Assembly: GCF_034929435.1 (NCBI RefSeq)
Contig: NZ_JAYFUM010000009.1
Location: forward strand, 124,001 to 188,000
DNA from: Arcicella rigui
Lineage (GTDB): Bacteria; Bacteroidota; Bacteroidia; Cytophagales; Spirosomataceae
DNA: 64,000 nucleotides
Reading direction: 5' to 3'
Part shown: positions 18,344-27,538 of the stretch, piece after piece
Numbering within the stretch: the stretch's first letter is position 1
How the letters are laid out: the number at the start of each line of letters is the position of its first letter
Notes under the pieces: generated by a model
What the model was told of the DNA's origin: nothing
Databases searched by the model: none
The model's input: only the letters and a program-made list of their open reading frames with translations
Position numbers and translations under genes: made by a program

Positions 18344-19867
18344 TTATGAAACTCGGATTTTCATTCCAGCTTTTACAATATTACTTTTTATTCCGTTGAG
18401 CTTTTTCAATTTGTCAATTGAAATACCGCCATAACGTTGTGAAATATTCCAAAGTGTATCGCCATCTTGTACATTATGGAAACGTACTTTTCCTTTACGA
18501 ACGTTTTCTTTGTCTTTATGATTTGAACGTGCGTACTTAATCGTACTTGAAACCGCTACTTCTTTGAAAATCACTAATTTTTGTCCGGGCTGAATCATAG
18601 AGTTTTTCAAATGATTCCACACTTTAATATCATAAACATCTACATCAAAACGCTCGGCAATATCACTCAAATTATCTTTTTTACGCACTACATATACTTT
18701 CTTTTTCGGCTTTTTGTTGATTACAACATCTTCCATGTCGTCTTCAATCGTTTCTTTGTTTTCCGTAACCGCAGCGGCAGTTAAGTTTGCCTTCAAAGTA
18801 GTATCATCAGTCCTTCTTGCTAATAATATTTCAGTATTTTGTTGAGCTTTCTCAAAAATTGAAGCGGGCATTTTAGTTGCCGAATCCAAAATTGTTTTAC
18901 GATTATCTTTGAAAAAAGCTAAGTCGTATTTAGGAAGTCTCAACTGAAAATTACGAGTCTGACTTGGTAAAATATGAGTCAAAACGTGTGGGTTCAATCT
19001 TTGAATATCTTCTAAACAAATATTACTCAAAGAGGCGAATTTATCTAAGTCAATATAAGAGTTTACAAGGATAGTATCGTGTGGAAGTGCTGTTTCTAAA
19101 TTTTCAGCATAAATATCATGTGAATCAGCATGGTTCATCATGTACAAAATACCAATATACTGTGGCACATAAGCACGGGTTTCACGAGGCAAATAATTGT
19201 AAATTTCCCAGAAAGTTTGTCCACCATTACTTTTGCGAATAGCTCTACGCACATTTCCCGGCCCTGTGTTGTATGCCGCTAAAACCAAATGCCAGTCTCC
19301 GAAAATATTATACAACTGACGCATATATTTACAGGCAGCTTCAGTAGCTTTTTCAGGGTCAAAACGTTCATCTACGTACTCATCTATCTTCAAACCAAAA
19401 TCTACACGAGCAGTTTTTGGCATAAACTGCCACAAACCACCTGCCCCAGCACGAGATATTACTTTAGGGTTCAGACCTGATTCAATCAATGACAAATACT
19501 TCAGTTCGTCGGGTAGATTATATTTCTTTAAATACTTCTCATACAAAGGGAAAAAAACACCTTTACGTTCGAGCATCGTTTTCGTAAACGAAGGTTTACG
19601 GTAGGCAAAATACTCTACAAACTGATGAGTAACAGTATTATATGTAAGAGGAATCTCTTTTTGAAGGGCTAATAAACGAGGCTCTACAATCTTAGGGTCG
19701 ATTAACCAAGTAGGCTCAGGTTCAACAATTGGCTGTACATTTGTTACCGTCGTGGTATCTGTTTTCGCAGTTTCTTGGTCTGGGCCTGCTGTTATTTGGG
19801 CATTTGTCATTGTGCCTACCAAGAGTAAACAAGCAAGACTAAATGTTCTAAAAGTGGCAAGTATCAT
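18344..19867 (-). CDS. Membrane-bound lytic murein transglycosylase, MltD-like, with LysM
   Basis: 507 residues from the ATG at 19867, which gives a proper signal peptide (MILATFRTFSLACLLL...NAQ); a start 18 bp upstream is also possible. The GH23/SLT domain lies at about 105-250, with the catalytic Glu in YLSLIESGLNP (about Glu129) and the motifs AGAGGLWQFMPKTA and AAYNTGPGNVRRA. Two LysM peptidoglycan-binding domains follow, at about 390-435 (YVVRKKDNLSDIAERFDVD) and 462-506 (HNVQDGDTLWNISQRYGG). It cleaves the glycan between MurNAc and GlcNAc, forming 1,6-anhydro ends, in the periplasm. It is a stand-alone unit, with a terminator at each side. Confidence 0.93.
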   Translation of the reverse strand: MILATFRTFSLACLLLVGTMTNAQITAGPDQETAKTDTTTVTNVQPIVEPEPTWLIDPKIVEPRLLALQKEIPLTYNTVTHQFVEYFAYRKPSFTKTMLERKGVFFPLYEKYLKKYNLPDELKYLSLIESGLNPKVISRAGAGGLWQFMPKTARVDFGLKIDEYVDERFDPEKATEAACKYMRQLYNIFGDWHLVLAAYNTGPGNVRRAIRKSNGGQTFWEIYNYLPRETRAYVPQYIGILYMMNHADSHDIYAENLETALPHDTILVNSYIDLDKFASLSNICLEDIQRLNPHVLTHILPSQTRNFQLRLPKYDLAFFKDNRKTILDSATKMPASIFEKAQQNTEILLARRTDDTTLKANLTAAAVTENKETIEDDMEDVVINKKPKKKVYVVRKKDNLSDIAERFDVDVYDIKVWNHLKNSMIQPGQKLVIFKEVAVSSTIKYARSNHKDKENVRKGKVRFHNVQDGDTLWNISQRYGGISIDKLKKLNGIKSNIVKAGMKIRVS

Positions 19868-20076
19868 ACGGTAAGGATGGGTCAATCATTTATTAATGGT
19901 TCAATTACAAAACTAACAAGTACAAATTTAATTAAATTATACTTAAAAAACGAACAACATTTTGTATTAATAAAAGAATGTGTAGTCTTTAATAAAGAAA
20001 TAAGCTTTTTGCTTTTTTTATTAAAAATGGAAACGGCAGACAGTGAATTGACTACAAGATTAGTCTTTAAAAAAAT

Positions 20077-20116
20077 TTCCCTTATCCTTCTTTGTGAAGA
20101 TTCAGGATAAGGGAAA
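20077..20116 (-). terminator. gatA terminator
   Basis: TTTCCCTTATCC pairs with GGATAAGGGAAA (12 bp) around a 16-nt loop and is followed on the - strand by seven T. It lies 50 bp after the gatA stop. The remaining bases of this 300-bp gap (19868-20168) are AT-rich and show nothing else. Confidence 0.88.
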
Positions 20117-20168
20117 TGATAAAATGTAATTATTTTAATATCTGTAAAAAGATAAAAACTCAAAATTT

Positions 20169-21593
20169 TTAGTTTTGATACAATTCCTGAGCAAAAGCTA
20201 ATAACGATGCTTCTTCAAAAGCACCAGCCATTACTTGAAACCCAATTGGCATTCCGTCGTTATCTAATCCATTTGGAACTGAAATGGCAGGTAAGCCAAC
20301 TACATTTGCTTGAACGGTAAACAAGTCGCCCAAATACATTTGTAATGGGTCAGATGTTTTTTCTCCTAATTTGTAGGCGGTGGTTGGCGTAGTTGGGCAA
20401 ACCAAAAAGTCGTATTCAGATAATAAATTATCGGTATATTCTTTAATCAAGCGTCTGGCTTTTTGTGCTTTGGTATAGTAGGCATCGTAATAACTTGCAC
20501 TTAGCACAAAAGTGCCTAACATGATTCTTTTTCTTACTTCTTTGCCAAAACCTTCAAACCTTGATTTTTTATAAAGCGACATCAAATCCGTAGCCTCAGC
20601 ACTTCTATGTCCATAACGAACGCCATCAAACCTTGATAAGTTTGAACTCGCCTCTGCGGTGGTCAAGGTATAGTAAGTAGGTAAGAAGTATTTTATCAAG
20701 GGAAAATCAACTGCTTCTACTTGATGACCTTGGGCTTTCAACAACTCCAATTTCGCCAATGTGGCAGCTTTTACTTCTGCTTGCAAACCTTCACTTTCTA
20801 CGGCTTCTTTCAAATAACCAATCTTAAAGGTTTTCTTTTCTGACTGATAATTTGAATAAGAAGGTACTTCTTTTCTTGAAACTGTACTATCGTTTTCGTC
20901 TTTTCCAGCAATTACTTCTAATAAAATAGCGGCATCAGAAACTGATTTTGTAATAGGCCCGATACAATCAAATGAAGAAGCGTAGGCAATCAAACCCCAA
21001 CGAGATACACGAGTATAAGTAGGTTTTAGCCCAACTAAGCCACAAAAACCAGCTGGCATTCTTACCGAACCACCTGTATCTGTACCCAAAGAAGCCAAAC
21101 ACATATCTGCTTGAACTGCCACTGCCGAACCACCCGATGAACCACCTGCTACACGATTTTCACCCACCGCATTTAAACATGGCCCAAAGGCTGAATTTTC
21201 ATTGGTTGAACCCATTCCGAATTCATCACAGTTCTGACGACCAATAATAATGGCATCTTCATCAATCACTCTTTGTACAGCCGTAGCGGTAAATTGTGAT
21301 TCAAAACCATTTAAAATCTTACTTCCTGCTTGTGAAACGTGGTCTTTATAACAAAGCAAATCTTTAATTCCCAAAACCATCCCAGCCAATTTTTTAGCTG
21401 TTCCAGCTTTGATTTTAGCATCAATTTCGTCAGCTTTTGCTAAAGCTTCTTCATCAAAAACTGATAAAAAAGCGTTCAACGTTTTGTTCTTCTCCTCAAT
21501 ATTTCTCAAATAGAATTCTACTAACTGGCGACAAGTAAGGCTACCAGCGTAAAGGTCTGTTTGAATATCTTTTAAGGTTGAATATACTTTCAT
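20169..21593 (-). CDS. gatA: Glu-tRNA(Gln)/Asp-tRNA(Asn) amidotransferase subunit A
   Basis: 474 residues, normal length. GatA releases ammonia from glutamine and feeds it to GatB for amidation of mischarged tRNA. The amidase triad is visible as Lys77 (GIKDLL), Ser152 (AGGSSGGSAVA) and Ser176 (TDTGGSVRMPA). The 75- and 24-residue spacings equal those of characterised GatA proteins. gatB and gatC are not in the window, which is common in Bacteroidota, where the three genes are scattered. It has a strong terminator behind it. Confidence 0.95.
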   Translation of the reverse strand: MKVYSTLKDIQTDLYAGSLTCRQLVEFYLRNIEEKNKTLNAFLSVFDEEALAKADEIDAKIKAGTAKKLAGMVLGIKDLLCYKDHVSQAGSKILNGFESQFTATAVQRVIDEDAIIIGRQNCDEFGMGSTNENSAFGPCLNAVGENRVAGGSSGGSAVAVQADMCLASLGTDTGGSVRMPAGFCGLVGLKPTYTRVSRWGLIAYASSFDCIGPITKSVSDAAILLEVIAGKDENDSTVSRKEVPSYSNYQSEKKTFKIGYLKEAVESEGLQAEVKAATLAKLELLKAQGHQVEAVDFPLIKYFLPTYYTLTTAEASSNLSRFDGVRYGHRSAEATDLMSLYKKSRFEGFGKEVRKRIMLGTFVLSASYYDAYYTKAQKARRLIKEYTDNLLSEYDFLVCPTTPTTAYKLGEKTSDPLQMYLGDLFTVQANVVGLPAISVPNGLDNDGMPIGFQVMAGAFEEASLLAFAQELYQN

Positions 21594-21714
21594 AAATAAT
21601 TCTAAATTTTAGTGTAATGTCAATAAATACCTGAAAATCAGAGAATTTTATTGATAATATTTGCTAACAAAGAGTACCAAGTTTTAATTTTGTCCAATTG
21701 CTTAACAAAACAAA

Positions 21715-21752
21715 AGCATAGTCAAGACGGGAAAAATCATCTTGACTATGCT
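21715..21752 (-). terminator. tatA terminator
   Basis: A 15-bp stem AGCATAGTCAAGA(C/T)G with its complement around a GAAAAA-type loop, then TTTTG on the - strand, 20 bp after the tatA stop. Confidence 0.88.
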
Positions 21753-21773
21753 CTGGTCAAAAATACTTTAATA

Positions 21774-21977
21774 CTATTTTGTATCGTCTTCTAAGCCTTT
21801 AGTAATTTGCTCAGTAACATCTTTCTGAGCTTCCTTGAATTCTTTGATGCCTTTTCCTAAGCCTTTCATTAATTCTGGTAATTTTTTACCGCCAAAAAAT
21901 AACAACACAGCTAAACCCACCAAAATTAATTCTGGACCGCCCATGTTTAAAAAGATAAAAATTGAAGTAAGTTCCAT
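21774..21977 (-). CDS. tatA: Twin-arginine translocase subunit TatA/E
   Basis: 67 residues. It has an N-terminal membrane helix (GGPELILVGLAVLLFFG), the conserved hinge FGGKKLPELMKGLGKGIKEFK, and a charged tail. TatA multimers form the pore for folded proteins carrying RR signals. At least two Tat-signal proteins are encoded in this window (3025-4497 and 40750-41403). tatC is not visible nearby. The start at the first Met (MELTSIF) agrees with Bacteroidota homologues; Met12 is an alternative. Confidence 0.93.
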   Translation of the reverse strand: MELTSIFIFLNMGGPELILVGLAVLLFFGGKKLPELMKGLGKGIKEFKEAQKDVTEQITKGLEDDTK

Positions 21978-22086
21978 GTCCTTAGTTATTAAATATTTGC
22001 GTAAAGATAAGCAATGATTTTAGATTTTAGTTTTCAGTTTTTAGTTTTTCTTTTATCAGAATAGCATACAGAGCCTTGTAAAGGCT

Positions 22087-22521
22087 CTATTCCGACAATA
22101 ATTCACCTTTTTCCCAAGCGATAAAATTCTCAATATCTGTTCTGAGCGAAGTAAATACCCACATGACCAAAGCCAAATCATCGGAAAGCCCTATAATTGG
22201 TAAAAAATCAGGAATAAAGTCGAATGGTGAAATAAAATAAATCAAAACTGTTAGAATCTTTAAAATAGAACTCCAAGGCACTATTCTATATTGCCCCGAT
22301 ACATAAGCTTTTACCATTCTACTGAGCGTTGTAATTCGGTCGGCAAGTACTTGTCCGATTCCCTTGTTTTCTTTTTGAGCTACTTCTTTGGCTTTGGTGA
22401 GTGTTTCTCTTAATAATTCCAAAATTGCCAAACCTGCTCCTGCATATTTTCCCGCTTTTTTAGAAGCAGTTTTAAAGAAAACTGATTTTAATACTCGGCT
22501 CAATAATTCTTTATTTTCCAT
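22087..22521 (-). CDS. YkvA/DUF1232 membrane protein
   Basis: 144 residues. The C-terminal half holds the family core: LIYFISPFDFIPDFLPIIGLSDD, then ALVMWVFTSLRTDIENFI. The first half is helical and charged (GAGLAILELLRETLTKAKEVAQ). The function of DUF1232 proteins is unknown. A TATATTTG box (22578-22585) lies about 57 bp upstream on the same strand and back-to-back with the mdh promoter region. Confidence 0.82.
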   Translation of the reverse strand: MENKELLSRVLKSVFFKTASKKAGKYAGAGLAILELLRETLTKAKEVAQKENKGIGQVLADRITTLSRMVKAYVSGQYRIVPWSSILKILTVLIYFISPFDFIPDFLPIIGLSDDLALVMWVFTSLRTDIENFIAWEKGELLSE

Positions 22522-22577
22522 GATTTAGTAGATTGATTATCATTTACTTTCAGCGAATTTACGCTATTAACGCAAGA

Positions 22578-22585
22578 CAAATATA
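22578..22585 (-). promoter_or_regulatory. -7 box TATATTTG (DUF1232 gene)
   Basis: Exact TAnnTTTG match on the - strand, 57 bp before the start codon. No TTTG is found at the usual 17-23 nt distance upstream, so this is a weak promoter call. Confidence 0.35.
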
Positions 22586-22657
22586 CAATTTACCAAACTT
22601 TTACTAAGAATTTTACAAAAAAGGCTTGTAAAAAAAACTCTGAATAAGCAAATGGCT

Positions 22658-22665
22658 TACTTTTG
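22658..22665 (+). promoter_or_regulatory. -7 box TACTTTTG (mdh)
   Basis: Exact TAnnTTTG match 47 bp before the mdh ATG, giving a leader of about 40 nt. The -33 region lacks a clear TTTG. Confidence 0.4.
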
Positions 22666-22711
22666 CGTTATATTTTCAACATATTTATAAAACAATTAAT
22701 TCAAATCAATT

Positions 22712-23650
22712 ATGTCAAAAATAACTGTTGTTGGTGCAGGAGCTGTGGGTGCAACCACTGCTGATAACATTGCCCGTAAAGAATTAGCATCGGAAGTAGT
22801 ATTACTTGACATCAAGCAGGGTTTTGCTGAAGGAAAAGCCTTAGATATGTTTCAAACTGCTGCCATTTTGGGTTGGGATACTAAATTAAAGGGTGTTACA
22901 AATGACTATTCTCAGACTGCCAATTCAGATGTAGTGGTTATTACTTCTGGGCTTCCTCGTAAACCGGGTATGACTCGTGAAGAGTTAATTGGTGTAAACG
23001 CTGGCATTGTAAAATCAGTAGTTGATAATATTTTGAAATATTCGCCTGATGCTATTTTTGTGATTGTATCTAACCCAATGGATACTATGACTTACTTGGC
23101 ATTGAAGGCTTCTGGCTTACCTAAAAATCGTATTATTGGTATGGGTGGAGCTTTAGACTCAGCTCGTTTCAAGTGCTATTTGTCTTTAGCCATGAATGTT
23201 TCTCCAAATGATTTACACGCATCGGTAATCGGTGGACACGGAGATACTACTATGATTCCTCTTACTCGTTTGGCTACTTGGAACGGTACTCCAGTGGCAA
23301 ATTATTTAGATGAAGCTACACTTGGCAAAGTGGCTGCTGATACTATGGTGGGTGGTGCTACACTTACTGGTTTATTGGGTACTTCTGCTTGGTATGCTCC
23401 GGGTGCTGCAAGTTTATCGGTAGTAGAGTCTATCATTCGTGATGAAAAACGTGTTATTCCTTGTTCAGTATTATTAGAAGGCGAGTACGGTCAGTCTGAT
23501 ATTTGTTTGGGCGTACCTGTTGTTTTAGGCAAAACTGGTTGGGAAAAAATCATCGACTACAACTTGAATGAAGCTGAACAAGCATTATTTGCTAAATCAG
23601 CAGATGCTGTTCGTAACATGAACAATGTATTAAGTACTTTAGAATTGTAG
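22712..23650 (+). CDS. mdh: Malate dehydrogenase
   Basis: 312 residues, LDH-like malate dehydrogenase of the TCA cycle: malate + NAD+ to oxaloacetate + NADH. Seen are the NAD motif VGAGAVGATTADN at 7-19, the acidic residue after beta-2 (LLDIKQG) that favours NAD, the substrate arginine loop GLPRKPGMTREEL, VSNPMDTMTYLA, and the proton-acceptor His at about 176 (VIGGHGDTTMIPL). It is a single-gene unit with its own -7 box and a strong terminator. Confidence 0.97.
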   Translation: MSKITVVGAGAVGATTADNIARKELASEVVLLDIKQGFAEGKALDMFQTAAILGWDTKLKGVTNDYSQTANSDVVVITSGLPRKPGMTREELIGVNAGIVKSVVDNILKYSPDAIFVIVSNPMDTMTYLALKASGLPKNRIIGMGGALDSARFKCYLSLAMNVSPNDLHASVIGGHGDTTMIPLTRLATWNGTPVANYLDEATLGKVAADTMVGGATLTGLLGTSAWYAPGAASLSVVESIIRDEKRVIPCSVLLEGEYGQSDICLGVPVVLGKTGWEKIIDYNLNEAEQALFAKSADAVRNMNNVLSTLEL

Positions 23651-23664
23651 TAAATTTATATATC

Positions 23665-23705
23665 AAAAAAAGGCTACCTCAAAATTTTTGAGGTAGCCTT
23701 TTTTA
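23665..23705 (+). terminator. mdh terminator
   Basis: AAAGGCTACCTCAAAA pairs with TTTTGAGGTAGCCTTTTTT; the stem is nearly perfect and a T-run follows. Confidence 0.92.
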
Positions 23706-23736
23706 TTTAATAAATCAATGAAGAGACAATTTATAT

Positions 23737-23818
23737 TTGGGATTTCTGATTTCAGAAATATGATAAATACTCCTTAACAAGCTATTTTAAAAGCCGAAAT
23801 CCGAAATCCGAAATCAAT
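23737..23818. repeat. Inverted word-repeat block, GATTTCGG type
   Basis: The left arm holds GGGATTTCTGATTTCAG (about 23739-23756). The right arm holds three CCGAAATC units in tandem (about 23793-23816), ending 4-5 bp from the stop codon of the M20 peptidase gene. It lies between convergent genes and shares its layout with the blocks at 7964 and in the thiamine operon, with another word. Confidence 0.7.
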
Positions 23819-23821
23819 ACA

Positions 23822-25099
23822 TTACCTTGTCAATCTATAAATAAACAAAGCCGTTCGTTGCACTAATTTTGGAAACTCTTTAATATTCATCGTTTCACCG
23901 GGTGCATGAGCTCCTCTGCCCGAAGCTCCCAGACCGTCCAAACAAGCGACATACTTGGCAATATAAGAAATATCCCCTGCTCCTCTCGAACCTGGGTCGC
24001 CAGCTTGTACAGGGCCGAATCCTAAATCTATGCTTACTTTGCTAAGTTCTGCCAATAGTTGTTCGTTTTCTTTGGTAGGTTCCATGGCAGGAATGCCATC
24101 TTGAAAAGTAATTTCAGCCTTTGTTTTATTTAAACTTTGGGCTACAATTTCTTTCATTTTCAAACGAGCATTTTCTTTTTGACTTTCTGTTAAAAAGCGT
24201 AAATCACCCGAAACAATTACTCTTGGAGCAATAATATTATCTTTCCCGATAGCTTCCTTATTATCGTTAATTTCAGAACCTCCCACTATCAAACCCGGAT
24301 TGAAAGTTAGATACCGTTCTTGACTCAACTTTTCTCTGAATTCATTCAAAATTCTGGCGGCTTCATAAATTGCTCCGTATCCAGCTTGCTGACTAAAAAT
24401 CGTTGAAGAGTGTCCCATTACTCCTTTTACATTTAATTTCCATCCACTCGAACCTCTACGAGCAGTCGCCACTGTGTTCATACCTACGGCTGTTTCAAAA
24501 GCCAATGCTATTTCAGCCTGCTTGGCTCTTTCGATAAAATCTTTACGACTAATACTGGTTGGTCGTCCTGCACTTTCTTCATCTCCTGTAAAATAGGCAG
24601 TCAGCGAAGTATTTTCTAAAAGTCCATTGGCTTGCAATGCTTTCAAAGCGGCTATCAAAACTACATCTCCGCCTTTCATATCGTTTACGCCTTGGCCAGT
24701 TACTGTCGAATCATTTACATAAGAATAGGGCGTAAATGTCATTGCTTTTTCAAAAACTGTATCTAAATGTCCAATCAAAAAAAGTTTTTTGCCTGCTTTC
24801 CCTTTTCTTTCAGCCACTAAATGCCCTGCACGCTTCAAAGAATCTGGCAATGAAACCCATTCTGTTTGAAAACCTAAATTATCAAACTCTTTTCTGAGAA
24901 TCGCTCCTACTTCTTTGACACCTTCGGTATTCAAAGTACCGCTATTGATATTTACAATTTTCTTGAGAAGAGCTTCAGATTCTGACAACTGCTGATTGAC
25001 AGTATTGACAATCTTTTGCTCGGTAGTATTTAATTTTTGGGCTTCAGCTTGAAGCAAACTTGCAAGAAGTAAGGATGAAGTTAAAATGATTTTTTTCAT
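23822..25099 (-). CDS. M20 family peptidase, glutamate carboxypeptidase type
   Basis: 425 residues with a signal peptide (MKKIILTSSLLLASLLQAEAQ), so probably periplasmic. Two-zinc peptidase signatures are LFLIGHLDTVFEK (His and Asp, near 106-111), GVNDMKGGDVV (bridging Asp), and TGDEESAGRP (catalytic and ligand Glu). A dimerisation domain (MGHSSTIFSQQAGYGAIYEAARILNEF) and the last metal-binding region HAPGE follow. It resembles carboxypeptidase G2-like enzymes that remove C-terminal glutamate or act on N-acyl amino acids; the exact substrate is not determined. It is convergent with mdh. Confidence 0.88.
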   Translation of the reverse strand: MKKIILTSSLLLASLLQAEAQKLNTTEQKIVNTVNQQLSESEALLKKIVNINSGTLNTEGVKEVGAILRKEFDNLGFQTEWVSLPDSLKRAGHLVAERKGKAGKKLFLIGHLDTVFEKAMTFTPYSYVNDSTVTGQGVNDMKGGDVVLIAALKALQANGLLENTSLTAYFTGDEESAGRPTSISRKDFIERAKQAEIALAFETAVGMNTVATARRGSSGWKLNVKGVMGHSSTIFSQQAGYGAIYEAARILNEFREKLSQERYLTFNPGLIVGGSEINDNKEAIGKDNIIAPRVIVSGDLRFLTESQKENARLKMKEIVAQSLNKTKAEITFQDGIPAMEPTKENEQLLAELSKVSIDLGFGPVQAGDPGSRGAGDISYIAKYVACLDGLGASGRGAHAPGETMNIKEFPKLVQRTALFIYRLTR

Positions 25100-25494
25100 G
25101 TAATTTTTATTTATTTAAACTAAAAATAAGGCTTTTAAGAGAAAAAAAGAAACCTTATTATCTCAAAGAGTATTTATCGAAAGAAAAAACTTATGTTCAT
25201 AAAGGTTTTTTCCTTTATGATGAGTCTTACAGAATCAACCTTATAAAGGATGGCTTGATGTAAAATAAATTATCAAAAAAATATTTTTTTAAAATGAAGT
25301 ATTTTCAAACTCAAATTTGTACAAACTCAGTTTTTAATTGTTTTTTTTGATGATTTTTCAAAATAAAGGGCTTTTTTTGCGATAAAAGAATTATTTTAGA
25401 ATTCACGTACCAAACAAAGCATTACAATCATGTAACTTTTTTGTAGTAATTTCGTATTAAATACAATTAAGCAATTAGCATAAACTAAAAAAGT
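25100..25494. other. Divergent AT-rich regulatory gap
   Basis: 395 bp between divergent genes, without a credible ORF. It has a perfect hairpin CATAAAGG-TTTTTT-CCTTTATG at 25198-25219 and a near-match -7 box TAATTTCG at 25447-25454, 41 bp before the OmpA-family start. No tRNA or repeat was found. Confidence 0.5.
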
Positions 25495-26388
25495 ATGAAA
25501 AAATTAATTTTGTTTGCCTCAACTATCGTAATCATGTCTTCTTGCGTTAGCAAGAAAAAATTAGCGGCAGCTCAAGCAGATTATGCAAACTTAAAAGCAA
25601 GTATGGAGAAAATGGCTTCTTCTTCTAAGCTTAGTTTGAAAGACTGTGAAGACAAAGTAGCTAAATTGGAAGCGGACTTGAACGCTAAAGACAGCGAATT
25701 ACAAACTAAAACCAAATTATTGAAAGGCTTGGAAGACCAAGTTGACTATTTGAAAAAAACTAACACTAACTTGTTAGACAGAATGTCAGACCTTTCAGTA
25801 GTTAGTAAGTCTGGTGCTGAAAGTATCAAAAAATCTTTGGAAACTTTGAACGAACAAAGCAAGTATATCAAAGATTTGAACTCTTCAGTTCAACGTAAAG
25901 ATTCTTTGAATTTAGCTTTAGTAATGACATTGAAACGTTCATTAGCTGATGTAAATGACGAAGATGTAACTGTTGAAGTGAAAAAAGGTGTAGTTTACAT
26001 CTCTATTTCTGACAAAATGTTATTCCAGTCGGGTAGTGCTGTAATCAACCAAAAAGCTGAAGCTGTTTTAGAAAAAGTAGCTAAAGTTGTAAACGACCAC
26101 AAAGATTTAGACATCTTAGTTGAAGGTCATACTGATAGTGTACCTATTTCAACTGACTGTTTGAAAGATAACTGGGATTTAAGTACAAAACGTGCTACTT
26201 CAGTTGTTCGTTTATTACAAACTAAATTCAGCGTAGCTCCTGAGCGTATGACTGCTGGTGGACGTTCTGAATATGCTCCTAAAGATTCTAACGATAAGAG
26301 TACTGGACGTAAATTGAACCGTAGAACTGAAATTATCGTAACTCCTAAATTGGATCAATTCTTCCAATTATTAACTCAAGGAAAATAA
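25495..26388 (+). CDS. OmpA-family lipoprotein
   Basis: 297 residues. The signal ends in a lipobox (IVIMSSC, Cys17), so the mature protein is lipid-anchored. Residues about 25-150 form a coiled coil with few breaks. The C-terminal OmpA/Pal peptidoglycan-binding domain (about 160-290) includes LFQSGSAVI, ILVEGHTDSVP and the (N)-x2-L-S-x-x-R-A-x-x-V pattern (WDLSTKRATSVVRLL), then the GRSEYAPKDSN and NRRTEIIV motif. It tethers the outer membrane to the wall. It is a single-gene unit with a terminator. The coiled-coil spacer suggests it spans the periplasm. Confidence 0.92.
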   Translation: MKKLILFASTIVIMSSCVSKKKLAAAQADYANLKASMEKMASSSKLSLKDCEDKVAKLEADLNAKDSELQTKTKLLKGLEDQVDYLKKTNTNLLDRMSDLSVVSKSGAESIKKSLETLNEQSKYIKDLNSSVQRKDSLNLALVMTLKRSLADVNDEDVTVEVKKGVVYISISDKMLFQSGSAVINQKAEAVLEKVAKVVNDHKDLDILVEGHTDSVPISTDCLKDNWDLSTKRATSVVRLLQTKFSVAPERMTAGGRSEYAPKDSNDKSTGRKLNRRTEIIVTPKLDQFFQLLTQGK

Positions 26389-26407
26389 TTTTAGATTCCA
26401 TTTCATA

Positions 26408-26443
26408 AAAAAAGCTGTTTTCTTCCCGAAAACAGCTTTTTTA
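26408..26443 (+). terminator. Terminator of OmpA-family gene
   Basis: AAAAAAGCTGTTTTC pairs with GAAAACAGCTTTTTT around TTCCC; a T-run follows. It may also serve the convergent prohibitin gene. Confidence 0.9.
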
Positions 26444-26462
26444 TTTTTACAGAAAATAGCCT

Positions 26463-27368
26463 TTACTTATCTCCAAGAATGAGTGGCATATTCCCTTTTC
26501 CTCCTAAAATAATTACTTTGGTATTCGGTGAAGTAGCAATTTCTTTCTGAGCTTTAATGGCTTCATATTGCAATTGTTTATCGCTCAAGCCCGTAGAAAG
26601 TATTTTTTGGTAATCTGCTATACCTTGTGCTTCTACTCTTTTTCGCTCGGCTTCTTGCTTTTCTTTTTGAAGTACAAACTGCATTTTTTGTGCATCCTGT
26701 TCAGCATTAATTTTCGATTCTATCGTCTGTTTTACCGAAGTGGGTAAGTTGATATTTCTTACCAAAAGTTGTTCAAGTAAAAGACCTCTTTGACGTAAAT
26801 CTTTTTCAATAGATTTAAAAATTCTATTCTGAAATTCATCTCTTTTAGTTGAATACAAAGCAACGGCATCATAATAAACGGCATTATCTCTGATTTTTGT
26901 ACGAGTAATTGGTCTTACTACTTTATCGTTGTAGTCTAAACCTATTTCTTTGAAAATCTTAGGTGCTTCTCCCGGAATTACTCTGTACAACACGGTAAGG
27001 TCGATAATTACTTCCAAACCGTCTGCCGTTAATACTCTAATCGCATCGTCGCCATCTTTACTTCCTTCATCGTGAATAGCCGACATGGTATAGTTTTGTG
27101 TTTTGGTATCAAAAGTTTGTACTTCTGCCAAAGGGTTTACAAAATTCAAACCACTGGAAAGAATATTTGGATTGACATTACCAAATAAAGATTGAACGCC
27201 CACTTCGCCAGCATCAATTTGCTTGACACCCGAAGAAAGTACACCAATGATTAATAAAATTCCTCCGACAACTTTTACAGGACGAGAAAACTTCGCAAAC
27301 GTGAGAGCAGGTGTATTAATCGAAAAACCTGCTACAATGACAATCAGTCCAATGATAATTAAAAACAT
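26463..27368 (-). CDS. Prohibitin-family (SPFH/Band 7) membrane protein
   Basis: 301 residues. The N-terminal membrane part (MFLIIIGLIVIVAGFSI, then VVGGILLIIGVL) is followed by a Band 7 domain at about 50-230: IDAGEVGVQSLFGNV, VQTFDTKTQNYTM, DGLEVIIDLTVLYRV, KTRIRDNAVYYDA-like, and LLLEQLLVRNINLP. A helical AEQDAQ...KQEAERKRVEAQG stretch comes before the end. Such proteins assemble into membrane-associated rings and often control membrane proteases (FtsH) or lipid domains. No NfeD partner is adjacent. Confidence 0.9.
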   Translation of the reverse strand: MFLIIIGLIVIVAGFSINTPALTFAKFSRPVKVVGGILLIIGVLSSGVKQIDAGEVGVQSLFGNVNPNILSSGLNFVNPLAEVQTFDTKTQNYTMSAIHDEGSKDGDDAIRVLTADGLEVIIDLTVLYRVIPGEAPKIFKEIGLDYNDKVVRPITRTKIRDNAVYYDAVALYSTKRDEFQNRIFKSIEKDLRQRGLLLEQLLVRNINLPTSVKQTIESKINAEQDAQKMQFVLQKEKQEAERKRVEAQGIADYQKILSTGLSDKQLQYEAIKAQKEIATSPNTKVIILGGKGNMPLILGDK

Positions 27369-27431
27369 GGTCTTGGTTTATTTAAGTGATTTTGAGCCTA
27401 TTTACAGTAATTTTAAAATCCTCTGTAAACA

Positions 27432-27468
27432 AAAACAGTATCAAATATTCACTACTTGATACTGTTTT
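27432..27468 (-). terminator. Terminator of Mpo1-like gene
   Basis: AAAACAGTATCAA pairs perfectly with TTGATACTGTTTT over 13 bp around an 11-nt loop; TTTTTG follows on the - strand. Confidence 0.85.
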
Positions 27469-27538
27469 ATTCTGAAATAGTATGAATGGTATGTTTGAGG
27501 GATTGGAAGGATAAATTCCTGAAATATTAACAATTAGA

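Noticed and set aside
25198..25219. CATAAAGG-CCTTTATG hairpin as a terminator
   Set aside because: It has no T-run directly after the stem on either strand, and it lies between divergent genes where no transcript should end.
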